Numbered from the stretch's first letter, positions 1-9,775 are shown. The stretch: DNA of 64,000 nt from an uncultured Flavobacteriaceae bacterium (GCA_947487895.1 CANKYF010000002.1:124001-188000); one strand, 5' to 3'. The notes: generated from the letters alone by a model not told the origin. Program-made: numbers and translations.

Positions 1-2
1 TA

Positions 3-506
3 ATTAGCGTTTGTGAAGAGAAAGTATATGACAAACTATACCGTGAGCACGCAGAAAAAATATGTTACTACCTCTATTACAAATATGGAGACATGGAAAA
101 AGCCCAAGATATTGTGCAAGATAGTTTTGCGAAATTATGGATTAACTGCTCCAAGATACTTTTTGGAGCAGCAAAAAGTTTTCTTTATAAAATCGCTAAT
201 AATGCTTCTATCAACGCTATTGTTCATCAAAAAACAGTACTAAAATATCAAGAAATAGGGCAAAAAACGTATACAAATGAATCTCCAGAATTTCAGATGG
301 AAGAAAAAGAATTTATGTATCGTCTAAATAGAGCTATTTCTGCTTTAAAGGACGGGCAACGAGAAGTTTTTCTTTTGAATAGAATGGAAAATAAGACATA
401 CAAAGAGATTGCAGAAATGTTAGGAATCTCTGTAAAAGCAGTAGAAAAACGAATGCACTTGGCACTAGTTATTTTAAGAGAAAAAATAAAGTCACCTAAT
501 ATATAA
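3..506 (+). CDS. ECF-type RNA polymerase sigma factor (5' end outside window)
   Basis: Sigma-70 family factor of the extracytoplasmic-function class. The reading frame is open to the left window edge, so the N-terminus is missing. An ATG at 93 lies inside conserved region 2 and is not the true start. Region 2 is seen as a helix with YGDMEKAQDIVQDSF. Region 4 is the C-terminal helix-turn-helix (REVFLLNRMENKTYKEIAEML). FecR and a TonB receptor follow directly, the classical FecI-FecR-FecA arrangement in which a receptor at the outer membrane signals through the anti-sigma factor. The family is clear; the inducing ligand cannot be read from the sequence. Confidence 0.93.
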   Translation: MSVCEEKVYDKLYREHAEKICYYLYYKYGDMEKAQDIVQDSFAKLWINCSKILFGAAKSFLYKIANNASINAIVHQKTVLKYQEIGQKTYTNESPEFQMEEKEFMYRLNRAISALKDGQREVFLLNRMENKTYKEIAEMLGISVKAVEKRMHLALVILREKIKSPNI

Positions 507-509
507 CCG

Positions 510-1430
510 ATGAAAAAAGATTTTAATGAAAATGATTTTTTAGGAAAATGGTTATCAGGTGATATCTCTAATGAAGATCGTAAGACCTTTGAGAACTCAG
601 AAGATTATACTGCATATAAAGATATATTGAGAGGAGTAGAACGACTAGACAGACCTGTTTTTGATGTAGAAAAGGGTTTGAAAGAACAAAAAATCTATAA
701 TACTTCATATAAAAAAGCCAAAATATCAAAAGTTTTTAAAATTCGTACATGGGTATATAGTGCAGCAGCAGTGGTTTTGGCCTTAATAGCATTAAGAATA
801 GTATTTTTTCAGGATGTTACTATACGCACTAAAATGGCACAAACTCAAGTCATAACGCTGCCAGATCATTCTGTGGTAACTCTTAATGCCGATTCTTCTT
901 TAGAATATGATAAAAATTCTTTTTTAGAGCGTAGAGAGTTATTTTTAAAAGGAGAAGCCTTTTTTAATGTTCATAAAGGATCTTCATTCACAGTTACTAC
1001 CAAAAATGGTGAAATTACTGTTTTGGGGACAGCATTTGATGTATATTCTAGAGATAGAACATTAGAAGTACATTGTTTTGAAGGTAAAGTAAGTGTGAAA
1101 AATGAGATTAATGAAGTGATTCTTACTCCTGGAAAAAGAACCAAATCTAATCAAAAAGAAAGGTTGACTATATTTAATGTTTCATATTCAAAACCCGATT
1201 GGTTAGATGGTAAAAGTAGTTTTTTTGAAGTACCTCTAGAGAGACTCATAAAAGAATTAGAACGACAATACAACATTAAAATTCATACAGGAGATATAGA
1301 TGTAAAAAGAGTGTTTACAGGCTTTTTTAGGCATACAAATCTTAAAGTCGCTCTTAGCACAAGTTTTGACCCCATGAATATTAGTTATACATTTGAAGGA
1401 GATAGGATTATAGTCTTAAAAAATAAATGA
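510..1430 (+). CDS. FecR family anti-sigma factor
   Basis: 306-residue inner-membrane anti-sigma factor. The N-terminal cytosolic part (about 1-80) should bind the sigma factor. One membrane helix lies at about 81-100 (WVYSAAAVVLALIAL). The periplasmic FecR domain follows (VITLPDHSVVTLNADSSL), and the C-terminus is a DUF4974-type region (FFEVPLERLIKELERQYNI) typical of Bacteroidota FecR proteins. It starts 3 bases after the sigma stop and overlaps the receptor gene by 4 bases (ATGA), so the three genes are translationally coupled. Its role is to hold the sigma factor inactive until the receptor signals. Confidence 0.93.
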   Translation: MKKDFNENDFLGKWLSGDISNEDRKTFENSEDYTAYKDILRGVERLDRPVFDVEKGLKEQKIYNTSYKKAKISKVFKIRTWVYSAAAVVLALIALRIVFFQDVTIRTKMAQTQVITLPDHSVVTLNADSSLEYDKNSFLERRELFLKGEAFFNVHKGSSFTVTTKNGEITVLGTAFDVYSRDRTLEVHCFEGKVSVKNEINEVILTPGKRTKSNQKERLTIFNVSYSKPDWLDGKSSFFEVPLERLIKELERQYNIKIHTGDIDVKRVFTGFFRHTNLKVALSTSFDPMNISYTFEGDRIIVLKNK

Positions 1431-4060
1431 CTCATTTTCAAATTATTAGATTGATAGTATGTTGTTTGTTGGGGGTGTCTTGCTATTCGCAACAAATAAA
1501 TCATCATATCGATAGTGCTGAAAAGGTATCCTTGAAAGAGATTCTGAAAACGTTTGAAAGTCAATATCAATTTGATTTTTCTTATGATGTAGAAGCGATC
1601 AAGAATATAAAACTTATAATTGATCAAGATGCTATGACTATTAATTCTTTGGTAGAAGTACTAAAAAAACAAACTCAATTTATACTTCGGAAGATTGACG
1701 ATCATAGTTATATTTTGGTAAAAAATGATAAAACTATAACTCTTTGTGGTTTTGTGATTGATTCAGTAAGTAGTTTTGCGCTGGCTCAAGCAAATATTAT
1801 CAGAAATAAGTATATAATAGGACTTACTGATGAACAAGGATATTTTAAAGTAAAATTACCGTTAAGAGATTCAATTTCTATATCCTATTTAGGTTATGAC
1901 ACAAAGACAATCACAGCGGCTACCTTTTTAGATTCGAGTTGTGATACGATTCGATTAAAACCAGCAGTTCTAAATTTAAGTCAGGTGGTAATTAAGGAAT
2001 ACCTAACTACTGGTATCCAAAAAAATAAAGATGCATCTATTAATGTATCAACAAAAAAACTTAGAATTCTTCCAGGACTTGTAGAACCAGATGTTTTGCA
2101 AAGTTTACATTTAATATCAGGAGTAAGTAGTCCTACTGAAGATCCAGCTGGGTTATATATTCGAGGTGGGACTCCAGATCAAAACTTAGTGTTGTGGGAT
2201 GGAATAAAAATGTATAATAATGGTCATTTTTTTGACCAAATATCAACGTACAATCCTAATATTGTTAAAAACGTAAAGGTGTATCGAGGAGGAACCAGTG
2301 TACAGTATGGAGATCGAGTTTCTGGAGTAATTATTATAGAATCTGATGATGATCTAACAGATGAACTTAAAATAGGAGGTGGGGTTAATTTTACCCATGC
2401 AGATCTTTTTGTAAAAGTACCTTTGTCTGAAAAAATAGGAGTAATGGGAGCTTTCCGTAGATCTACTACAGACCTATATTCAAATATTGGATACAATAAT
2501 CTTGTTCGAAAAGTATTTCAGAATACTAGAGCCGATGTTTCTGATGATACAGTAGAAAATACTCTTGATAGTGAATTTAGAGAAGATAATTTCTCTTTTT
2601 CTGATACTAATTTTAAGGCAGTTTGGAATCCTAATTCAAATAATACCATAAAATTTAGTACCATTTTTGTAGAAAACAAATTAGATAATATTACTCTACC
2701 TAGAGAAGTAGATGACCTCAGTTCTTTTAGTACAGAGGATCTGTACAAAATTAGGAATGTAGGCACCAGTCTGAATTGGAAAAAAAAATACTCTAATAGT
2801 AGTGTACAAAAAGTTAGTTCATATTTTTTATCTTATGACACTAGGTATAGTATTTCAAGAAAGGTTCTAAATGCAAACCAAAACCTTGACTTCACTCAAA
2901 ATAACAATGTTACGGATATAGGAATAGAATATTCTTTAGATATTCCTATTACCAAAAAACGGTCTTTAACATTGGGATATCAATATGCATATAATGAAAC
3001 AAAATATAATTATAGACAAGCGTTAACGGGAGATTTTGAGGATGCTTTTATGAGTATTACAAATGGTAATAGTAATAATCATACGCTATACTCAGAGTAT
3101 ACACATAAAGGAAAAAAGACTTATGCTAGTTTTGGTCTAAGAGGTTCCTATTTAAGCAATACAGATCAGGTTTTTATAGAACCTCGTATGTTTTCATCAC
3201 TAGAAGTTTTCAAAAATTTTAGAGTAACGGCTTCTGCAGAAATCAAAAATCAACAACTTAATAATTTTAGTGATTTTACAAGTCTTAGTCCGTCAATAGG
3301 GAGTCTTCCAGTAGTTAATAATCTATGGTTACTTTCTGGGAATATTTTATATGAGGGAAACCCATTTTTCATTCCTATCATAAAAAGTAAACAATTTACT
3401 TTTGGATCCTTGTACACGTATAGAGGTTGGAATTTTGATCTAGAAGCTTATTATAAAAGGCTTACCGATATAAATTCAATTAATAATATTATTTTACAGA
3501 TAGTACCCTCTCAGAGTGATACAGGTATAGATATAGGGAAAGAAGAACGTATTGGTTTTGATTTTCTATTAAAAAAAAGAATTCGTAATTATCGGTTTTG
3601 GATTGGATATTCATACAGCAAAACATTAATTACTTTTCCTACGTTACAACAAAAGTCTTTTCCTAGTAACTTTAATCAACAACATATATTTAATATCTCA
3701 CAAACATTAAAAGTTAATCAAATTGAGTTTGCTCTAGGATGGAATTATGCTACAGGCAGTCCTTTTACAAAGCTTATACCAGACGAAAATGGTTTTTTTG
3801 GTAATATAATTGAACCCAAAGGGATTAATGTAAATAGATTTAAAGCGTATCATAGATTAGATGCTTCTGTCCTATATCGATTTACTATTAAAACTAAAAA
3901 CCCATGGGGAGGAATGTTAGGCGTCTCATTACGTAACATTTATAATCGGAAAAACACAATAGGACAGGGGTATATTGAAATTGATGAAGATAATATAGGT
4001 ACTTTTGAAAGAAAGTCATTGCAGCTCACACCAGATGTAGTTATCCGTTTTAATTTTTAA
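1427..4060 (+). CDS. TonB-dependent outer-membrane receptor with signalling N-terminal domain
   Basis: 877-residue receptor. A signal peptide (about 1-21, ending CYSQQ) is followed by an STN (secretin/TonB short N-terminal) domain at about 30-90 with LKEILKTFESQYQFDFSYD. A carboxypeptidase-regulatory-like beta sandwich (about 105-185) and the plug domain (about 195-305, GLYIRGGTPDQNLVLWDG) come next, then a beta barrel ending in an aromatic residue (VVIRFNF). The STN domain marks it as a transducer to the FecR just upstream. No SusD, siderophore or enzyme gene follows, so the substrate is unknown. A plug-gate motif LYIRGG and the FecIR pair leave little doubt about the class. Confidence 0.92.
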   Translation: MTHFQIIRLIVCCLLGVSCYSQQINHHIDSAEKVSLKEILKTFESQYQFDFSYDVEAIKNIKLIIDQDAMTINSLVEVLKKQTQFILRKIDDHSYILVKNDKTITLCGFVIDSVSSFALAQANIIRNKYIIGLTDEQGYFKVKLPLRDSISISYLGYDTKTITAATFLDSSCDTIRLKPAVLNLSQVVIKEYLTTGIQKNKDASINVSTKKLRILPGLVEPDVLQSLHLISGVSSPTEDPAGLYIRGGTPDQNLVLWDGIKMYNNGHFFDQISTYNPNIVKNVKVYRGGTSVQYGDRVSGVIIIESDDDLTDELKIGGGVNFTHADLFVKVPLSEKIGVMGAFRRSTTDLYSNIGYNNLVRKVFQNTRADVSDDTVENTLDSEFREDNFSFSDTNFKAVWNPNSNNTIKFSTIFVENKLDNITLPREVDDLSSFSTEDLYKIRNVGTSLNWKKKYSNSSVQKVSSYFLSYDTRYSISRKVLNANQNLDFTQNNNVTDIGIEYSLDIPITKKRSLTLGYQYAYNETKYNYRQALTGDFEDAFMSITNGNSNNHTLYSEYTHKGKKTYASFGLRGSYLSNTDQVFIEPRMFSSLEVFKNFRVTASAEIKNQQLNNFSDFTSLSPSIGSLPVVNNLWLLSGNILYEGNPFFIPIIKSKQFTFGSLYTYRGWNFDLEAYYKRLTDINSINNIILQIVPSQSDTGIDIGKEERIGFDFLLKKRIRNYRFWIGYSYSKTLITFPTLQQKSFPSNFNQQHIFNISQTLKVNQIEFALGWNYATGSPFTKLIPDENGFFGNIIEPKGINVNRFKAYHRLDASVLYRFTIKTKNPWGGMLGVSLRNIYNRKNTIGQGYIEIDEDNIGTFERKSLQLTPDVVIRFNF

Positions 4061-4110
4061 ACGTTTGTTTTTTTACGTATAAAATATTCAATAGATAATA
4101 CAAATATTAA

Positions 4111-4174
4111 AATGTACTATAATCTTCTCGCGTGGCGCTTGTGCCGAACTTGATTTGGTATAACTTGAGCTTTA
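4111..4174 (+). repeat. dispersed intergenic repeat, family I copy 1
   Basis: Sequence beginning AATGTACTATAATCTTCTCG and running through a GTGGCGC...GTGCCGAACTTGAT core to TATAACTTGAGCTTT. It matches 14815-14877 almost base for base and 13035-13080 more loosely. It lies between the receptor and the convergent hydrolase gene. No coding potential is seen. Confidence 0.75.
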
Positions 4175-4311
4175 GTTAAAAGTAAAAAATTATTACTACA
4201 GTTTCTTAATTTAAATTTTATCATTTTAATTTATTTTATTATCAACTTTAATAAGTGATTAAAAAAAGTAATATTATGCAACAACGTTATGCATACATAG
4301 TTCATAAAGGA

Positions 4312-5367
4312 CTATTTATGTTCACCCATAAATTGAAGGACTTCCGTAGCAAATCTATCGGGTTCACTAAATAGTGGAGCGTGACCAGATCTATCAAATA
4401 TGAGTAGCTCTTTAGATGTTGAACCTATAAATTCAAAAGCAGTTTGTGCAGACGCTGTAGGTACTATCATATCATATTGACCAGATATAAATAGTGAGGG
4501 TATTGTTATTTCTGGAAGTTGACTCGTGAAATCAAGGGTTTGAAATAGACCTTGATTATCTATTATAGTTCCTATTTGGTTAGTATTCCAAGCTCTAGTT
4601 AAAAGGTTATATGTAAAAAACGTACTTATACCTTCTGTTCCGTCATCATCAAAATCTATAAAACCATCTTCATGTAACGTTTTCTCCGCTTTGAAAGCCT
4701 TTATATTTAGTTTTCGGTCATCATCGAAATTAATTACTGGATCTACTTGAGAGACAAGTTCTAAAACAGACTCCCAGAAATCTACACTATTACCTAATGC
4801 TATTTGCATGTTTGCGGTACTTGTAAATGTTTCTATATATTGATTATACAATCTAGCTGGACTATATGCTCCATCTAAACCTATCCATCCTTTAAAGTCA
4901 CTTTGATCTTTTAGTAAAGTAGCTGTTCCCAATGTTCCTCCCCAACTGTGCCCTAGTAAAAAGAAACGTGAATCACTACCAAATTTATGTTTAATCACTT
5001 TTACCAGTGCTAATACGTCTTCTGCCATAAGGTCTATGCTTACATTGTCTTCAGAATAATGTCCTTGCGAATTACCAGATCCACGTTGATCAAAATAAAC
5101 AACACCATATTGATTTTCTATTCGGTTAAACGCCTTCCCTGAAAAACTCAATCCTATGTCACCTGGACCACCGTGTAATGTAATTAAGAAAACCTTTTCA
5201 CTAGCATTCCCCCTTATATATGCAGGCATATCTGCATTTTTATGGCGAACAAAGATGGTTTCGTTTAAGTTATTTATGTTTATATTCTCTTTGGAGCAAG
5301 AGAAAACACCGAGACTTAATAATATTATGGCAATTATTGTTGATTTACTTAAGGTTATTTTTTGCAT
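4312..5367 (-). CDS. alpha/beta hydrolase lipoprotein, prolyl-aminopeptidase-like
   Basis: 351-residue lipoprotein (lipobox LGVFSC, Cys24). Alpha/beta hydrolase of the proline-iminopeptidase type: oxyanion motif HGGPG at 65-69, DQRGSG at 93-98, nucleophile elbow GHSWGG at 139-144 (Ser141), likely acid Asp299 (QYDMIVP) and likely base His329 (SGHAP). The catalytic set is complete. The start codon overlaps the stop of the upstream envelope gene by 1 base, so the two are co-translated. A close paralogue, also downstream of a paralogue of that envelope gene, sits at 27696-28745. The true substrate, peptide or ester, is not known. Confidence 0.87.
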   Translation of the reverse strand: MQKITLSKSTIIAIILLSLGVFSCSKENININNLNETIFVRHKNADMPAYIRGNASEKVFLITLHGGPGDIGLSFSGKAFNRIENQYGVVYFDQRGSGNSQGHYSEDNVSIDLMAEDVLALVKVIKHKFGSDSRFFLLGHSWGGTLGTATLLKDQSDFKGWIGLDGAYSPARLYNQYIETFTSTANMQIALGNSVDFWESVLELVSQVDPVINFDDDRKLNIKAFKAEKTLHEDGFIDFDDDGTEGISTFFTYNLLTRAWNTNQIGTIIDNQGLFQTLDFTSQLPEITIPSLFISGQYDMIVPTASAQTAFEFIGSTSKELLIFDRSGHAPLFSEPDRFATEVLQFMGEHK

Positions 5368-5978
5368 TATTTCTTCTTTTTAAAATTAAATCTATGCCCA
5401 TATTGTATTGAAAAGTTTGCTAATACACCGGCATTATAAGGCGTTCTGAAAGCACAATTAAAATTAAGATACCAGCCCGAACGCCTTTTTTCTTTGCGAA
5501 GCCTTCCTATACCAACTGCAATTGATGGTGCATAATAACTTCTTCCTGGAAATTTAACCTTAGATACATCATCACCTTTTACCTCAAACGTTTCGGGTAA
5601 AAAGGAACGATAATATCCTAATGGATTTAACTCTACATGTAGTTGTCGTCTTTTTGGATTTGTTCTCCGCCATATAAGTCCATAGTAAGTATGTAAACCA
5701 TTGTCTGTTTGGTTAGCGAAGTTGGTTGAATATCCTAAACTACCATTGAACAAGAATTGATGTACTATGGTTTTTGGTCCTTTCTTTTTATCTTTAATAT
5801 TTTTCTTTTCTTTCCAGAGATATTCTGCACCCAAATTGAGTCCATTATCCCATAAAAGATTACCATAATAGCCTATTTTAAATTCGGTTTTATTTAAAAA
5901 AGAATGATCGTTTGTCTGGCTTTGAACATGAAAGTTTATGGCGTATATGAATAGAAAAATTGCACTATACTTCTTCAT
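5367..5978 (-). CDS. small secreted envelope protein, paired with hydrolase
   Basis: 203 residues with an N-terminal signal peptide (ending FHVQSQ). I recognise no named family. The mature part alternates aromatic and polar residues in short strands (IGYYGNLLWDNGLNLGAEYL, GLIWRRTNPKRRQL, LNPLGYYRSFLPETF) and ends in YGHRFNFKKKK, which suggests a small beta-rich or barrel-like outer-membrane protein. It is clearly homologous to the product of 27053-27712 along its whole length. In both places it is immediately upstream of a prolyl-aminopeptidase-like hydrolase, so the pair is probably a functional unit. Confidence 0.75.
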   Translation of the reverse strand: MKKYSAIFLFIYAINFHVQSQTNDHSFLNKTEFKIGYYGNLLWDNGLNLGAEYLWKEKKNIKDKKKGPKTIVHQFLFNGSLGYSTNFANQTDNGLHTYYGLIWRRTNPKRRQLHVELNPLGYYRSFLPETFEVKGDDVSKVKFPGRSYYAPSIAVGIGRLRKEKRRSGWYLNFNCAFRTPYNAGVLANFSIQYGHRFNFKKKK

Positions 5979-6003
5979 CTTTTTGAATTGTTTTTCACAG
6001 TTG

Positions 6004-6906
6004 TTATTCTATTCCAAATGCCTCACTAAAACCCTGTTCTATAAACCTTTCAAAAGGTTCATCATGCCCGCCATTACCAGAAAGTATCTTAGTGTTTTTA
6101 GACTGTAAAAAAGCTACTTCTGCATCTGTAAGACTCCCAACAGCTTCGTCAGTTTTTCCATAGATATAGGTTAGGTTAGATAAACTCTCTATAGTATTAA
6201 ATTCTTGAGTATATCTATTCTTTACAATTCCCGCAAATAATCTTGCTTCATTTCTATTAAAGGCATTATCAAAAGGTTCTGGAGCTACCACTGGCGTTAC
6301 ACCATTTTCAAACTCTGCGTTTCTACCATCAGCTAACCCTTGCCAAAAGACATCATTAATATCCAATCTGCCAGAAATAATCAGAAATTTATCAGCCACA
6401 TCTATCCCTTTTTTTGCAATCAATTCTTGTGTTATAAATGCACCAAATGAAGCGCCTACAACATAAACCGTTCTACCTTCATCTTTAAAATATTTAATGG
6501 TCTTATATAGTATTTCTACACTTTCGGCATTAAAACTAACAGCATCGTTTAATGTCATTTCATCACCAAATAATAGGTCAGCATTCTTAGTTTGCGCTTG
6601 GTGCACAGTTACAGTTAAAATACCAGTAGTATTAAAAGTTTCAATTAACCAATCTACAGTGCCTTCATCAAGTTCTGGTGCTGGACCTCCTTGAACATTT
6701 ATTAAAACAGTAGGTGCTTTTTTGTCTCCTTTATAATGTATTAGGTCTTTAATTTCTTGTGCTATTTCATTAGCAATTACGGGTTCCTTTTCACCATCAT
6801 CGTTAGAACATGAGAACGTTACAATTGAGAACATTACAGCGAGTATTGTATTGCTGTTAAAATAAAATAGTTGTGATTTGGTGATTTTTAAGATCGTTTT
6901 TTTCAT
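6004..6906 (-). CDS. divergent alpha/beta hydrolase lipoprotein
   Basis: 300 residues. A long N-terminal region runs into a lipobox (IVTFSCSNDD). The fold is alpha/beta hydrolase: QGGPAPE replaces the HGGPG oxyanion motif of the neighbouring hydrolase, the nucleophile elbow is GASFGA, and GNGGHDEPF near the C-terminus gives the candidate His. It lies 25 bases upstream of the envelope gene on the same strand, so the three minus-strand genes may form one operon read from near 6906. It is divergent from the LytS sensor gene. The substrate is unknown. Confidence 0.72.
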   Translation of the reverse strand: MKKTILKITKSQLFYFNSNTILAVMFSIVTFSCSNDDGEKEPVIANEIAQEIKDLIHYKGDKKAPTVLINVQGGPAPELDEGTVDWLIETFNTTGILTVTVHQAQTKNADLLFGDEMTLNDAVSFNAESVEILYKTIKYFKDEGRTVYVVGASFGAFITQELIAKKGIDVADKFLIISGRLDINDVFWQGLADGRNAEFENGVTPVVAPEPFDNAFNRNEARLFAGIVKNRYTQEFNTIESLSNLTYIYGKTDEAVGSLTDAEVAFLQSKNTKILSGNGGHDEPFERFIEQGFSEAFGIE

Positions 6907-7046
6907 GATATATAAATTTTAGGCAAAGAAATAGGAGAGAAGTGTCTTTAAAACAAGTAATTTGACAAGCGTTGAATACTAGTTGACGAACGTAACAATA
7001 ACTCATTTACAAGTAAATAATGTGTTTCTTTGTACAAAAACTACCC

Positions 7047-8084
7047 ATGATCAAAACCAAATCGATAAAGAAAATAGTACTGCATCTATTGTTCTGGGTA
7101 TTAAATTATTGGTTGTTTGCTTTTGTTGTCCATTCAGATTGGAACGGATTTAATAATGTTTCTCAAGCTCATAATACTTTAGCATATGCCTATACCTTTG
7201 GGATTTTAACCAATATCTTTTTGTTTTATATACAAGTCTTTTGGTTGGTGCCAAAAATGTATATGAATCATAAAAAAGCAATATTCTATGTGCTTTCGTT
7301 TTCTTTATGCCTTGTAGTTTCTCTAATTGAAACTTATTTTGATTATATGCTGTATGATATATTTGAAATCTATGATACAGATGAATTTGAGGATAACTTT
7401 AGTATTACTGTTTTTGTTAACTTATTCTATAGTATTGCTGGTTTTTATTACATCTTGAGACAAGCGCACAAAACATCTGAAAAGGAAAAACAACTCCTCA
7501 TACAAGAATCTTTTAAGGCAGAATTAAAATATCTAAAAGCACAGTTAAATCCTCACTTTTTGTTTAATGGAATTAATAATGTTTACCACTTAATAGGTAA
7601 AAACGATGCCTTGGCTAAAGATACCTTGCTTCAGTTTTCAGAACTACTACGCTATCAATTGTATGAAAGTGGTACACAAATTATATTAGAGAAGGAATTA
7701 AGCTTTGTATTACAGTATATTAAGATGGAAAAAACCCGTAAGGGTTCAGACATTCAACTCACCTACAACATAGAATTTGAGAATGCTACAAAAAAAATAG
7801 TGCCATTATTATTAATTCCGATTATAGAAAATGCGTTTAAGCATTGTAGTAATCACACCAATAATAATGATAATAGAATTGATATAAAGATTAAAGAAGT
7901 AGGAGGGAAGCTATCGCTTCATTGTACAAATACTTTTGATAACGTAACTGGTAAACATGCTGCCGGAGGCATCGGTTTAATAAATGTAAAAAGACGCTTA
8001 TCGTTAGTTTATCCAGATAAACATGAATTAACCATAAGCAAGAAAAACTCAAGGTTTATGGCCGACTTGATCATAGATTTATAG
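7047..8084 (+). CDS. LytS-type sensor histidine kinase
   Basis: 345 residues. Four N-terminal membrane helices (about 10-150) form the sensor; the His_kinase domain follows with the phospho-acceptor box LKAQLNPHFLFNGINNVYHL. A degenerate HATPase region has PLLLIPIIENAFKHC (N-box) and a Gly-rich GGIGLINVKRRL. I prefer the ATG at 7047 (MIKTKSIKKI) to the in-frame ATG at 7020, because the upstream nine residues are not membrane-like and flavobacterial relatives normally begin with a short basic stretch. It is followed 11 bases later by a LytTR response regulator, its obvious partner. Confidence 0.92.
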   Translation: MIKTKSIKKIVLHLLFWVLNYWLFAFVVHSDWNGFNNVSQAHNTLAYAYTFGILTNIFLFYIQVFWLVPKMYMNHKKAIFYVLSFSLCLVVSLIETYFDYMLYDIFEIYDTDEFEDNFSITVFVNLFYSIAGFYYILRQAHKTSEKEKQLLIQESFKAELKYLKAQLNPHFLFNGINNVYHLIGKNDALAKDTLLQFSELLRYQLYESGTQIILEKELSFVLQYIKMEKTRKGSDIQLTYNIEFENATKKIVPLLLIPIIENAFKHCSNHTNNNDNRIDIKIKEVGGKLSLHCTNTFDNVTGKHAAGGIGLINVKRRLSLVYPDKHELTISKKNSRFMADLIIDL

Positions 8085-8095
8085 AACATAAGAGA

Positions 8096-8779
8096 ATGAA
8101 ACAGCTAAATTGTTTAATCATAGATGATGAACCTATAGCAAGAGAAGGCATTCAAGGTTATTGTAAAGAGATTTCGTTTTTAAATGTGGTAGCACTATGT
8201 AAAAATGTGTTGCAAGCAAACCACTATCTTGAAAGCAATGAAATTGATTTAATTTTTTTAGATATCAATATGCCAATTCTATCAGGCATTGATTGGTTAA
8301 AAGACTTAAAAAAATCTCCTTCAATTATTATGACCACCGCATACAAAGAATACGCTTTGCAAAGCTTTACGTATAATGTTTTAGATTATTTAGTAAAGCC
8401 CATTTCTTTTAAACGGTTTTTGCAGGCAGTTAACAAAGTCAACAGTTATTATGGCCATAATGATGAAAAAAACATGCTTTTTTTAAAAAGTGAAAGACAA
8501 GTTAAAAAGATAAATATTAATGATATTCTATTTGTAGAAGCAATGCAAAATTATATCAAAGTAGTAACAGCTAAAGAGACTATAATTACACATATATCTT
8601 TAAAGAGTTTTAAAGATCAATTACCCGAAGATAATTTTATTCAAACACATAAATCTTATATAGTATCTAAATATAAAGTAGATAAAATTGTAAAAAATCA
8701 AATTATTATTGGTGATTATGAAATTCCTATAAGTGTACGCCTAAGAAAAACCGTTTTAAATAGTTACAACAAGATATAA
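8096..8779 (+). CDS. LytTR-family response regulator
   Basis: 227 residues. The N-terminal receiver has the acidic pair IIDDEP, phospho-acceptor Asp in LIFLDINMP, the Thr in MTTAYKEYAL and Lys in DYLVKPISF. The C-terminal LytTR DNA-binding domain (about 130-227) has INDILFVEAMQNYIKV and FIQTHKSYIVS. It is co-transcribed with the LytS kinase upstream. Candidate targets are the neighbouring divergent hydrolase cluster or the TonB barrel gene, but I could not identify LytTR-type direct repeats with confidence. Confidence 0.95.
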   Translation: MKQLNCLIIDDEPIAREGIQGYCKEISFLNVVALCKNVLQANHYLESNEIDLIFLDINMPILSGIDWLKDLKKSPSIIMTTAYKEYALQSFTYNVLDYLVKPISFKRFLQAVNKVNSYYGHNDEKNMLFLKSERQVKKININDILFVEAMQNYIKVVTAKETIITHISLKSFKDQLPEDNFIQTHKSYIVSKYKVDKIVKNQIIIGDYEIPISVRLRKTVLNSYNKI

Positions 8780-8789
8780 TCAAAATATG

Positions 8790-8880
8790 ATATTTGTACT
8801 ATAACGTTCTAGCGTGGAGTTTATCATGAGTCTAATCAAAGGGTTACTTTGCTTTGCCCGTGGCGACGATAGGAGTGAAT
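8790..8880 (+). repeat. dispersed intergenic repeat, family I copy 2
   Basis: Contains TTTGTACTATAACGTTCTAGCGTGGAG, then GCTTTGCCCGTGGCGACGATAGGAGTGAA. The first part matches the heads at 4111, 13035 and 14815. The second matches the tail at 15851-15887. It sits between the convergent LytTR and LysR genes. Confidence 0.7.
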
Positions 8881-9770
8881 TATAGTTCTAAAAAATCTTC
8901 TTCAAAATTAGAAATAAAGTCCTGTATATATTTTTTATTTCTCTGTTCTTTTTTAACGACTAAGTAGTGTTTTCGCTTTAAACCATTTTTCCCAATTCGC
9001 TTAAACATTAACTTGTTTGACAATTTAAAAGGAACTAATTGCCATTTTGGAGCACACATGATGCCCATATTAGCATATATCATTGATAATGTAATTTCAG
9101 TATAAGGAATTGCCGAAATCTTAATTGGATTTATTCTATGAGTTTTAAGAAATTGCTCATATACAGCTACACTTTCTAAAGGAAAAGAGTTGATTAACAA
9201 ATGTACATTTTCAAAATGACTTGCTTCCAGATATTCTAAACTATTAAGGGGGTTTTCTTTATGTATAACAGCAAAAATTTCATCTTCAAAAACTTTAATA
9301 CTCTCTAATTCCTCAGACGCAGGTTTATATGTTACAATAGCAATGTCTATGTCATCAGATAACACTTGTGAGATGGTTTGGTGTGTTGCACCAAAAGTTA
9401 CATCTATTTCAATTTCTGGATACAGAATACCCATTTTCTGTATAAATGATGGTATAGAATGAAAAAAGGATTGGCATTCTGCACTTAATTTTATAGCCCC
9501 TTTTGAGCCTTCTTTTATGTGCTTTATAGCGCTAAAACCTTTATCAATAGAACTGAACAAATCATTGGCCAATTTATATAGTTCAGAGCCTTCTTGGGTT
9601 AACTCCCATTTATTTCTGGTTCTATGGAAAACTTTAAAACCTAATCGCTCTTCTAATTCACGCAATTGATGACTTAAGGCAGACTGCGTTAAAAATAGAT
9701 GTTCAGTAGAATTTGCAATACTACCTTCTTCGGCAATCGTTTTTATTAACCTAAAATACTTGAGTTCCAT
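8880..9770 (-). CDS. LysR family transcriptional regulator
   Basis: 296 residues from the ATG at 9770 (MELKYFRLIKTIAEEGSIANS). An in-frame upstream start at 9821 would add 17 residues that no LysR protein has. The winged helix-turn-helix is at about 1-60 (LFLTQSALSHQLRELEERLGFKVFHR), followed by a LysR substrate-binding domain. A TATCTTTG promoter element ends 6 bases before this ATG, so the mRNA may be nearly leaderless, which also favours this start. It is divergent from the TonB barrel gene at 9906, a likely target. Confidence 0.93.
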   Translation of the reverse strand: MELKYFRLIKTIAEEGSIANSTEHLFLTQSALSHQLRELEERLGFKVFHRTRNKWELTQEGSELYKLANDLFSSIDKGFSAIKHIKEGSKGAIKLSAECQSFFHSIPSFIQKMGILYPEIEIDVTFGATHQTISQVLSDDIDIAIVTYKPASEELESIKVFEDEIFAVIHKENPLNSLEYLEASHFENVHLLINSFPLESVAVYEQFLKTHRINPIKISAIPYTEITLSMIYANMGIMCAPKWQLVPFKLSNKLMFKRIGKNGLKRKHYLVVKKEQRNKKYIQDFISNFEEDFLEL

Positions 9771-9775
9771 AAGCA

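Noticed and set aside
13-243. A 76-codon frame at the left edge
   Set aside because: It runs out of frame through the conserved sigma region 2 coding sequence.
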